From assembly GCA_029204045.2 (NCBI GenBank), contig CM055067.1, forward strand, positions 22,518,838 through 22,582,837: 64,000 nucleotides of DNA, read 5' to 3'. The stretch is from Tillandsia leiboldiana (lineage: Eukaryota > Streptophyta > Magnoliopsida > Poales > Bromeliaceae). Each line of letters starts with the position of its first letter. The first letter of the stretch is position 1. Under the pieces are notes generated by a model, which saw only the letters and a program-made list of their open reading frames with translations, was not told where the DNA came from and ran no database searches. Made by a program: the position numbers and the translations under genes. Below, piece after piece: positions 54,757 to 64,000 of this stretch.

Positions 54757-55104
54757 CGGGAGGGTTGAGCATATGTCACTCCCGGGTGGATGAGTGCCAA
54801 GGTGCCTTAAACTCATATGAACATAAAGTGTAAAGAGAATGGTTAAAGAAAGAGAATGATTAATGAAAGGTAAAAAGGATAAGATAAAATGTATTGGGCC
54901 GAGCACTACGTGAGGCGATGCTACGACCTGTTCTTGTTTGATTGGGGTTGTAGGCATTCGTCTTTTGGAACCCTCGGACCCTGTAAAAGAAAAGCCTAAA
55001 TGGCCCTTGGGAGGGTTGAGCATATGTCACTCCCAAGTGAATTAAAGAATTAAAGCTAAGTTGCCAACGGGAGGGTTGAGCATATGTCACTCCCGGGGGA
55101 AGAG
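54757..55104 (+). repeat. Three copies of a GGGAG...CTCCC inverted repeat (LTR K)
   Basis: GGGAGGGTTGAGCATATGTC followed by ACTCCC occurs at about 54760, 55010 and 55071. Arms GGGAG and CTCCC enclose a conserved loop; the sequence between copies is unrelated. Confidence 0.75.
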
Positions 55105-58100
55105 TGTGAGCAAGACTCAGCTTCCCAAGTAAAGGCAAAGCAAAGAGCTAAAGGCAAAAGAAAAGATAAAGATAAAACGGGCGGACCTACGGAGTGAAAC
55201 GCGGCCCAAGTTGGAGCAGTTGGCAGTGCCCCTCTCCCGGGTAGAGACCCGTTCGGGACGTTTCTTCCGTAGGACGGGGTAACACTTGCGGGTGTTATCG
55301 GCAACCTTAGAAATCTTATCTTATGGTAGCAGGACTACCGGGCTGGGGCCCGTTGGATAAGAATTTCCGAGGGTTAACTTGAACTAAAGCACCAGAATGT
55401 AAAGAAAAAAAGAGAAAGATAGAGTGGCCAAGGTGGCCGGGTTAGCTTAACCCTGTGTACAGCGGCATAGTGGCCGAGTTGGTGCTTAGTAGCCTAGTAT
55501 GACTAGACAGAGTAGTGCTGGGTCGATGATTATATACAGACAGTGATATATTGTTTTGCATAGCTGCATTTGATATCGAGGATTTTAGTTTCCTAGCACT
55601 ATTATTATTGCTTCCATTGGACCAAGTGGTGTAGGACACTTTTTCTCGGTGGTTGAACCCACTGGGAACTCTGTCAGGAGTTCTCACACCCCTTGGGTGC
55701 ACCCCCCACAGGTTCAGGTATGGATGCAGCGATCGCGACGGTTCAGAGGCAGACGGCGAGGTATACGACAAGGGCAAGGGCCCAGCAGCATAGAGACCTA
55801 GAGGGTCTAGCAGAGGTATCCCTTTTTATATATTTCTTGAGTGAACTTTGTATGGTGAGGAATTTATGTAAAGGAATTGTAATAATTTTATTAGCAAGTT
55901 CAGAAATGTAAAGTGTAATAAATTTAAGTTATGGTTCACTCTTGTATGCTTTCATTATCGCTTAAACTGTTTGTTTATAAAATGAAAGTTCAAATTTATA
56001 GTGATTTTTAGTACTCTGATATTGAGCTTCCGCATATACTTGTTGTATGATTATGGATATTACCGTTCCTTTCGGGTAGTGAAAGGTCATACCCGATTGG
56101 CGGGTCTGTTGGCGTGCCCGAACCGTACAAATTGGCGGACTCGGGGCGTGACAGACCGGCTCCTGACCGGCACGGTCGCATACTGAATAAGTAATAGACC
56201 GGCTCCTGACCGGCACGGTTGCATACTGAATAAGTAATAGACCGGCTCCTGACCGGCACGGTCGCATACTGAATAAGTGACAGACCGGCACGGTCGCACA
56301 CCGAAGAAGTAGGAAATTCCGCCCACCAGAGAGATCTGATAACCAATCTGGTGCATAAATAAATGTCCGGTCAACCGCCCAATGTCCGCGGTTGCCGCAA
56401 TACCCTGCCGTCTGTAATCCAGCACAACCCGTCCCTGACACTAATGTCCTGGCTACACTACCCCAGACCCCTGCTCGCCCCTGAGCAATATAGACCGCCT
56501 GACTAACAAAGGAGGAGAAAAGGGAAAAATATGGTTTCTCCTAAGTCAAGTCCCAATAAGTAGTGTAGCAGTAAAAGATGGCCTAACTAGATGACCATAC
56601 AAGCATGCAAATGTCATTCACATAGGGTAAGTCCCTTAAGTAAACATTTACAATTCATCATCATGAATAAATGAATGCTGCAAGTTCCCGATAACATTTA
56701 ATATGAATATTAATCATGCAATTCCCTTTATTCAATCATCCTTCCTAGCTTACCTCCCAATAACATACAATTATTGTACCTTAAACATGCGTGTATTCTA
56801 ATATAAGAATTAAAGAACTGTCCATCAGTTCTAGGAACAAAGCACCCACCTGGAACGCTTTCCGCAGGCAACGCCGAAGTCGGGGAAGCGCCGAACCTTC
56901 AAACTGAGGAAAAACGAGAACCGTGCCGCGCGCGCACTGCCGCGAACCACGAAGGATTCCCCGGAAGCTCCAATAATCCCGTCGAGTTCACACCAAGACC
57001 TGTGCGCCACTGGATCAGTCCACGGCCAAAGTCACAGAACAATAAGTGCCCAAGTACACCGAAAACTCCGACTCACCTCCGGTACACATTACTTAAAGTA
57101 GAAGAGAAAAAGGCCGCCAAGGAGTTCCACCAACAACACTAGCAGCTTACACAAAATCAAGCTCATATAAGCCCACTTCATAAATCTGAATCCATTAAAA
57201 GAATCTGCACAACAAGTCCATTACAACATCTATCGCTTGCACTTAAATACTTGTTCCAATGCATACCATAATTAAAGTCCAAAGTCCAATTAGGTACATA
57301 AGTCATTCCCAACACACATGCAGAATTTCAGCAACAATGAACTACAAAGAGGACTAAAGATGGTATATCAAATCTTATACAAATTTTAAGAGTAAGGTAT
57401 CAAATTGTTCCTCTTGAAGTCTAGAAAATTACGCAACTTGAAATTCACCATTTCATAAAGAGGAGAAAAAGATATTCCAAAATTACCACATGCTGTCCAA
57501 AACTGTAATCTGAACCAAGGGTTCCAAATATGATGAAATTTATCTGATTCGAAGCAAGATTTGGCCTTCCTCTTCAATATGAAAAATGTAGGTCTCTGAG
57601 TCCTGGTGAATTCCCCGCAAAAATTAGCCTAAAACTCCACTTCGTCAGTTCTAGGGAGCAAAAACACTAAACATTGCTCAAAAACACATCCAGAATCTCA
57701 GCTGGGCACAAAAGTCTCAGAAATGACTTAATTCACCCAATTTAGAGTCCAAATTTGAAGTTTTAGAAAATACGAAAATTGGATCTATTTAAGTCCTGGA
57801 AATTTTCCCACAAAAACCAACTTAAAATTCCATTTTTACATCCCAGGGGAGTAAAAACACTAACCTCTGCTCGAAATCCTCCACAGAAAATAAGTGTCTC
57901 AAAGATTGCTATAATTACCTAGTTTAGAGCTCCAATTAGGTTCCACCTTCAATACAAAAGTTGTAAATATTGAAGTCGTGAAGAGAACCCCGCAAGAATC
58001 ACCCAAAAATTCCACTCCTACAGTTCTGGAGACCTCCAGGAAGAAAATGCGACGAAGTGGAATCCAAAACCAGCAATGACCAAGCTCCAACAATGGTGGT

Positions 58101-58828
58101 TTCCTTGATGAAGAAGGAGAAGTTGAAGGCTGCTTCTTGGACTCCTTAGCAGCTAAGAGGTATAAAATGTCCAAAAGAGAAGCCCCATTCCAAATAGCCC
58201 TCTTAAATAGCCTTAAACTATACCAAAAATAGGCTTAAGGTACACTACAAACCCTTCACCAACTCCCCTCTCATACCAAATCCCTTGCACCCGATCCGGT
58301 GCAAGGCGGGTCGGACCAAATGGTTCGACCGACCAAAGTCCAGGCAACGTAGCACGGCCCAGCCCACGCGCGGGCGCGGGCGCGCGCCACGCTGGCGCGT
58401 GCATGCGCGGCGCATGGCTGCGCGGTGCACCGCCCGTGCACCGCCCCCCCCCGCGGTCGCCTCCTGCACCGGGTGTACGCCCCCACCGCGCACCTCGCTT
58501 CACCTGCCGGTGCATGGCCCGTGAGCCGGCCGCCGTGAGCCCGGTCCACCATTCCAGCAAGACCAAAAACTCCATTTTAAGCCCAAAATGTAAGGAAAAA
58601 GTGTAATTCGCACAGTTTTTTCGCGCTGAGTCCAATTTTAATATCCATTGTGCGCAAAAACACTTCTAAGAATTCGACGGGGTCATCAGACTACTCTTGT
58701 GATCCATTTAACACACCGGGTCCATCACAATGTCCAAATGGTGCACAAATACCACCGACACGCCACACAGGCCTCCAGAAGCTGCAGATGCAACAGTAGT
58801 CTAATAGTGGGAATTTCGGGTCTTCACA

Positions 58829-61200
58829 TCCTCCCCCACTAAAAGAAAGTTTCGTCCTCGAAACAAGCTCAAGTCCACCAGGAGTCACAAATACCACAGG
58901 TAGATATCCATCAATAACGCCTCCAGCTCCCCAAACACCACTCACTCCCCGTGATTACTTCTCAACAACAACAACAACAACAAGTACGGCATGGCCCGAT
59001 GTGCAATTCTCTCATCTCTCGAGCCAGAAATCGCAACGGGCGTCCCTCGTACTCCAACAATCTCAGATATCAAAGGGCAAGTCAATCACGGGCGAGGAAT
59101 CCAAAACACATAACTCCAGAGCTGAGACGTGAAATACCAGAGGGCTCCAATAAAAGCTGGGGAAAACGAAAATAACCACATCCTGGTGCCAATCTCAACA
59201 AGGCGACCCGAAGCATACCCACACATTCATCCAATAAGAAAAAGAATCCAATAAGCTGGGGTCTTCACTTGGTAGACCACTCTAATCTGTCACAAAGTAT
59301 AGAACAGAAATGCTGAGTAATCAAGACTGATAGCCAACCAGGCATGGCCTACGCCCAAGTATATCAATCAAAGCCGGAAATAATAGGCGTACTGAAAGGC
59401 TCAACTGTGGGATCCAAGCTACCTACAAAGCAGCGGTTTGTCCAGCCACAATACTCATAGGGTTGGACTAATGAAGTGCGGACCGAAGCTTAACCCACGG
59501 TAACTCCACAGCCACAATGGGAGGTACCACTAAAAAAACACAAATCCATCTCCCAACATGGAAACGCTAGCATTGGCGCTGGCATCAGTTTCATTAATTC
59601 AATAGCCATGCTCCTCTGGCACGGCCAAGTCCAAGAAGCTCCTCACTTCAAGAATAACTGTTGGTCTCAGATCTCGAATAACATCCATTTGGTCGGGTTT
59701 CCACTGCCGCCCCTACGGCTAACACAATGTGACCCAAGAAAGTATGCTTCTGAAGCTAAAACTTGTATCTCAATAACTTGGCATACAGCTTCATCCAGAC
59801 AGGCATGGTAGCACATCTACAAGTGCTCCACGTACTCCAAGTCGCTCTGGGAGTAAATCATAATATCCTTGGGGAACACCACTCCCAATTCGTCCAAGTA
59901 CAACTGGGACACACAATTCCTCAAATCATAAGAGCGGCAGGGCATTTGTCATTCCATCAGGCCTCACTATGAGCTCATAATGCCCCTGTCGGATCCTGAA
60001 TGCCCTCTAGGCAAAGTCCTCGGCTGTCTGATTCCAAGTAGGTACTCGCATCATACACTAACTGCCGAAGTATGACCCCATCAAAAGGTCCTAGATACCA
60101 CCCGGACCTGTCTACACTCGAACCATAAAAGGACTCTCACCGTCGTGTATCAACGACGTGGCATCACCACTGTGTATCAACGGCGTGGCACTAGGTCAAA
60201 CAGACCCCTCGATCCATCAGATCCTGCAACTGCGCCATCAGCTCTCTCAGCTTCACAGGCGATATCCAATGAGGTGCTATCGTGGGTGGCGCGGTCCCCC
60301 GAACCACGTCAAACGTAATTTCTATCTCCCTAACCGGCGGCATTATCAACGGCATAGGTGAAATCACACCCGGGATTTCGTGGGCAACAGAGATATCCTT
60401 GGGTCCCGGTGCCACCGTAAGCACCTCCCGCACAGTCGCTATAACCTGTGTGCCCTAACACTCTCAACCACCAAGCCTCCTCCCGTCTGCCTCGTAGAAG
60501 GTCAAAATCCGATCTCCCAGCAGTCAAACATCTTGTGGCACTAAGCCAATCAAAACCCAAGCACTAGGTCAAACACCGAATTGCCACAATTCCCAATAAG
60601 TCTGCCGATACAACTCACGGTCTCAACTGCATTGGACATAATCCACAAGTGCTCCTCCACATGCACAACACCAACAGAAACCGGTACCTCTAGTGTACGT
60701 GGTAACAAATCTGTCTCTAGTCCATGCAGGAATGCAACCTACTCTAACTCCGACTGCTGTGATGAATTCACACCTGCGATAACCCGATCCGCTGCTGTGG
60801 CGCCCTCCAACCGGGCGGCACAGGTTCATCCGCTCAAAGCAAGTGGTTGTCGCTCAATCTGCAAGGAAAATCAGGACTATTCACATAGGGAGCACGACCT
60901 CTGTCCCTGCTCCCACTGAGGTGACGAATAAGGTCCTCCGCAGATAACAAATCCACGCTACCACTGCGCCACTCCGATACAGATACTGATGCTGCCATCG
61001 GGGTCCACCCGATCTCTGGCATTTCGGGAATCTACACCCCTTGGGAAGAAAACTAGAATGCCACTGCCGGTCGGTCTGTACTCCATCACCCGGCGCCAAG
61101 CGCCTAAATCTAGAACTCACCTCTGGCGGCAGATCCCTATCCAAGGGGACCACAGCGCCACGCTCCACACACAACCCTACACCATCGAGGCGTCAATAAT
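58829..61200 (-). pseudogene. pol: Decayed pol skeleton of gypsy J
   Basis: Frame fragments (minus strand): protease-to-RT linker and RT start at 60433-60191 (PPTIAPHWISPVKLRELMAQ, LQDLMDRGVCLT, then a stop) and a protease-like stretch at 60560-60830. Scattered RT palm and LGH pieces occur at about 60000-59600. The order matches A (5799-7373) piece for piece, including the same loss of integrase. No open frame over 120 codons. Confidence 0.75.
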
Positions 61201-61993
61201 CCATAACAGAGGGACCAACTAAACTGAAAGGTATCCAGGCGCAATCCACTCCCAGACACACAAATCCTATGCGCCTCGTCCCTCGAACCTGGAGCGCGCA
61301 GTTTCACAACTGCATAAACTCTCTAGCACAGGGAGGCTCTCATTTGTTCACTCCATCACCACCAACCACGACTCTGCCTCCAAAGGCTCCAAACTCAATC
61401 TTACGAGTCGGGGTGGTTCATCTGCCAAATCTGGCTCAATAGCTCGATCATGTCCCACAGCTCCTCTACTGTCAACTATCCACCCTGCCTCGGTGCCTCG
61501 ACACTAAACATTGGCACGGAGGGGGATACTCGGTGCTCTGACAACTGTGTCACTAAAACCAGTTGCTCGCTCACTCTGCCGCTGATAAGCCTCTGCCAAT
61601 CCTGTCATCTGGGTCCGGAGTTCTCTGACCTCAATCCAGGTATCCGGCCCAAAACCAACCGCTTAAGCCCAACTGCTAAGACAGGATGCACACGGGTCAA
61701 AACCCAGCGTCGGGGAGACACCCCTCGCCACGACGAAACAGCAGATCAGCACACAAAAGCCACTCGACCCAATCCAGCGAAAGTCTAGAGCATGTCACCC
61801 GTTCCACAGCATTATGTTGTCTGCAGCCAACATAATTACTTAGGAGAATAAACATGCCAATCACTCCTCCCGTCCCTTGGGAGGGGTATAAAACTCAATC
61901 AGGACTCTCGCTAAAAGTCACGACTCTCACGAAGTCAACCAAGGGTCAAACCATAAGCCTAGGGTTTCTAAGTCCACCATGACCTACAATCTA
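61201..61993 (-). other. Leader region of gypsy J without recognisable gag
   Basis: Between the primer site and the pol remnant there are about 0.8 kb with no gag domain. The leader motif ATGTTGGCTGCAGACA (near 61820) also occurs after the primer site of C (near 18560), so the leader is kept while gag is lost. Confidence 0.6.
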
Positions 61994-62006
61994 GGCTCTG
62001 ATACCA
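61994..62006 (-). other. Primer-binding site of gypsy J
   Basis: TGGTATCAGAGCC on the minus strand, eight bases from the LTR end at 62015. Confidence 0.92.
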
Positions 62007-62014
62007 CTCTAATC

Positions 62015-62421
62015 TGTCACGCCCCGGGGTCGAAACTGCGACCCGGGCTCGCCAACAGATCCGCCACCTATGCCAACCTGCATAGGCGAAGCGTCCTACC
62101 AGCAAGAAAAGTACTCCAGCTAAACATAATATCAGAGCTATAAATAAGAAGATCTGCTGTAAAACTAAAATCAATCACTGTACAACTGGAAAATAATACA
62201 ACAAGGTCCGTCTTCCCAAAAATAATAGTAATACAATATCCTCATGCACAAGCTCTGGACTCAACCGGGAGGTATCTCCAATAAATACAACAGTGTACAG
62301 TCTCTCGGTACATAATATGTCCGCACTACATCAGTCTCTCAAAAGAGGAAAAAGTAAAACAACTAATCTGCTGTAGATCTCCCATGAAGGGGTACCGCTA
62401 CTCTCCACCGGCGGGTAGGGA
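62015..62421 (-). mobile_element. 5' LTR of gypsy J, 3' part
   Basis: Nearly identical to 50571-50970; interrupted after AGGGA (62417-62421) by LTR L. In the 3' LTR the same site reads on uninterrupted. Confidence 0.9.
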
Positions 62422-62639
62422 TGTAGAATACCGGGATTTGGACGACGCACCGACCTTGCAAGATGGTGTGGTGAGGAGGAGATTGCCTTGGGCGTGTTTC
62501 GTATGTTTTTACAGATGGGTTCGGGTTGATTCGGATCAACGCGGAAGCCCCCAGCTTGTTTCGGAATTTTCCGGGCCTTGTGCGCGATAGGAGACTGGTA
62601 TGGGAAGCACCGACTCCTCTATGGGTTACAGAAAAATTG

Positions 62640-62885
62640 GGAAACACTTGGAACAGGTGTGTTTGATGTTTACAGTGAAGTTTGGGAGGTTCCGGACTGA
62701 CGCGAAGGACCCGAGGGCAAAAAGTGAGTTGGAACGGGCAGTTTTGGAGCCGGTTTTTGGATTGAGCACACGGACTCCATGGTTGAGCTTTTTGAGGAGA
62801 TAAAGCCTTGAGCATGTGTATTTTAAGATTACAGTGGAGTTCGGGAGGTTCCGAACTGCGGCGGAAGGCCCGAAGCCAAAAAGTG
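62640..62885. repeat. Two copies of the 159-bp family repeat (LTR L)
   Basis: GGGAGGTTCCGGACTGACGC and GGGAGGTTCCGAACTGCGGC mark the two units. Same unit as 3717-4275 in M, opposite strand and same place in the LTR. Confidence 0.8.
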
Positions 62886-63529
62886 AGTTATCGGGGCACT
62901 TTGGATTATTTTATTCAATTAATTAATTAAGTGTAGGCTTAATTATGTGTTGCTTTTGTTGGTGCTGTTGAGGTGGGGTGTTGGCAGGGAGGTGGAGGAG
63001 GTGGTGAATTAATTAAGGATGGTGGATTAATGAGTTTAATTAATCCCTTAATTAATCCCCTTGCTTTATTAAGCAACTCCCCTCTTAAGTAGGGCTCCAC
63101 CTCACCTCCTTCCTCTCAAATTGGTGGGAGCTCCTGTAGCTTGGAGTGAAGCAGAGGAGAGGGAGAGGGAAGGAAGAAAAGAGAAGAAGGGTTTGAAGAG
63201 GGGTTTCTTGAGCTTTTTCTTCCCCGAGCGAGGACGTGAAGCCGAGCGAGGTCGGCGAGCCTCGTCGAGGTTGGTATTATTTGTATTATTTTATTGCAAG
63301 TTGTGGTTTTAGCTTATCTCCTCTCCTCTCTTTTTCTTTTCTTTCTTTACTTCTTGTGGAGAGTTTTGTTGTCCGGGTAGGTGGAGCTAGGCGAGCCACG
63401 TGCGCGCTGTGTTGGGCGGCGCGAGGCTGTGAGGGCCGCCGCTGCGCGGCCGCGTTGGAGCGACGCCCGCAGCTTGCGCCCTGCTGCCATAGTTGAGCAG
63501 CAGGGCGCCGGTCCGCCATGGCTGCGCAG

Positions 63530-64000
63530 CAGGCCGCGCGGCATGCGGCTTGCTGCCCTGGTGCACCGCAGGCCGCGCGCTAGGCGCGCGGCACTGCGGG
63601 CAGGCCGCACGGGTGCCCCAGGGGCCACGCGGCACTGCAGGCCGCGTGGGTACCCTCGGGGCCGCGCGGCACTGCAGGCCGCGCGCTAGGCGCGCGGCAC
63701 TACAGGCAGGCCGCGCGCTAGGCGCGCGGCACTGCAGGCAGGCCGCACGGGTGCCCCAGGGGCCGCGCGGCACTGCAGGCGGGCCGCGCGCTAGGCGCGC
63801 GGCACTGCAGGCGGGCCGCGCGGGTGCCCCAGGGGCCGCGCGGCACTACAGGCCGCGCGCTAGGCGCGCGGCACTGCAGGCAGGCCGCGCGGGTGCCCTC
63901 GGGGCCGCGCGGCACTGCAGGCAGGCCGCGCGGGTGCCCTAGTGGCCGCGCGGCACTGCAGGCCGCGCGCTAGGCGCGCGGCTCTGCAAACCCCCGCGCG
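63530..64000. repeat. GC-rich CpG minisatellite (LTR L)
   Basis: Shuffled units GCCGCGCGCTAGGCGCGCGG and GGGTGCCCCAGGGGCCGCGC alternate with CACTGCAGGC. Composition keeps several frames open, so the Ala/Arg-rich ORFs are not genes. Confidence 0.88.

Larger units (their letters stand above)
51670..56153 (+). mobile_element. Ty3/gypsy solo LTR 'K' (4.48 kb)
   Basis: Starts TGTAAAGTACCGG and ends GGGGCGTGACA, with GACCG duplications at 51665-51669 and 56154-56158. No internal region. Contains a GC-rich stretch (52230-52460), a CT-rich tract (52480-52600), the 31-bp-period array (52861-53505), AT-rich 53640-54700 and small repeats at 54600-55100. Confidence 0.93.
51596..56320. repeat. 43-bp tandem repeat in LTR J, split by K
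   Basis: GACCGGCTCCTGACCGGCAC recurs at 56154, 56197 and 56240 (43-bp period), with diverged copies at 51596-51669 on the other side of K. The target duplication GACCG of K is part of this unit. Confidence 0.82.
50571..58828 (-). mobile_element. 3' LTR of gypsy J (interrupted by solo LTR K)
   Basis: Parts 50571-51669 and 56159-58828. Element sense start TGTGAAGACCCG at 58828, end GGGGCGTGACA at 50571. No CACGTG cluster, unlike A, C, G, H, I and N. A weak TATA-like TATTTAAG lies near 58203 on the minus strand. 58290-58550 is a GC-rich block. Confidence 0.85.
50571..62421 (-). mobile_element. Ty3/gypsy element 'J', recent but coding-dead
   Basis: Reverse orientation: 3' LTR 50571-58828 (with K inside), PPT 58829-58840, internal 58829-62014, primer site 61994-62006, 5' LTR from 62015 (cut by L at 62422). 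Over the first roughly 400 bp of both LTRs (50571 and 62015) I count about five differences. Internal region only 3.2 kb, without gag, RNase H or integrase. Inserted in LTR H; the adjoining target sequence is CCCTT (50566-50570). Confidence 0.88.
62422..64000 (+). mobile_element. Ty3/gypsy LTR 'L' (runs off the window)
   Basis: Starts TGTAGAATACCGGG, like M and K. Contains two copies of the 159-bp family repeat (62640-62885), a TATA-like CTCTTAAGTAGG near 63083, a purine-rich tract (63150-63200) and a GC-rich tandem repeat to the end. Confidence 0.85.

Noticed and set aside
63381..63942. Long Ala/Arg/Gly-rich frames on both strands at the window end
   Set aside because: Produced by the CpG minisatellite of LTR L; no domain, and overlapping frames are equally open.

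Overview
The window looks like angiosperm nuclear heterochromatin. It consists almost entirely of LTR retrotransposons nested inside one another; I see no host protein gene. Evidence for a plant: Ty1/copia Sirevirus-type elements with the initiator-tRNA-Met primer site TGGTATCAGAGC, Ty3/gypsy elements with 3-4.5 kb LTRs, and a complete Cassandra TRIM with 5S rRNA-like sequence in its LTRs. The species cannot be named from the sequence. There is one assembly gap of exactly 100 N (16782-16881).

Layout (letters are my own). The outermost element seen is a minus-strand Sirevirus, F, of which only 36386-38025 is visible. Gypsy A (plus; 5' LTR tail 5274-5798, 3' LTR 32488-36385) abuts F on the left and gypsy LTR G (plus, from 38026) interrupts F on the right. 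In the 5' LTR of A sits a Sirevirus LTR, Z (<1-5273), which itself holds a gypsy solo LTR, M (337-4507, target duplication CTATG). In the interior of A sits Sirevirus B (7374-31579, target duplication ATTCG). The 3' LTR of B is split by the minus-strand Sirevirus D (right end 30408). The 5' LTR of D contains Cassandra (28585-29160, duplication GGGTG). The 3' LTR of D is cut by gypsy C (minus, right end 21877), whose gag is cut by gypsy LTR E (16882-17221). On the right, LTR G holds solo LTR N (38732-42175, duplication GTTCG) and LTR I (from 44255). I holds LTR H (from 46843), and H holds gypsy J (minus, 50571 to beyond 62421). The LTRs of J hold solo LTR K (51670-56153, duplication GACCG) and LTR L (62422 to the end).

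Coding content is all retroelement. B carries an almost complete gag-pol frame broken by one in-frame TAG and a one-base deletion near its 3' end. D keeps gag (with one nonsense codon) and an intact 454-residue env-like ORF but has no pol. F retains the end of RT plus RNase H. C retains a broken gag. A and J carry the same decayed pol skeleton, yet the J LTRs are about 99% alike, suggesting movement in trans.

The most interesting signals are non-coding. (1) The Sirevirus LTRs carry an array of small inverted repeats downstream of the TATA box, with a fixed hexamer loop (TGGATT) and stems that differ but stay complementary. (2) Upstream of the TATA box is a second array of CCGG-centred palindromes spaced near 20 or 41 bp. 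(3) The second array recurs inside the element, upstream of the env-like ORF, followed by a leader with a likely intron: a candidate internal promoter. (4) The gypsy LTRs have their own regulatory signature (CACGTG clusters plus a 16-bp palindrome about 45 bp before the TATA box), and solo LTR K holds about 21 short repeats at a 30-35 bp period.
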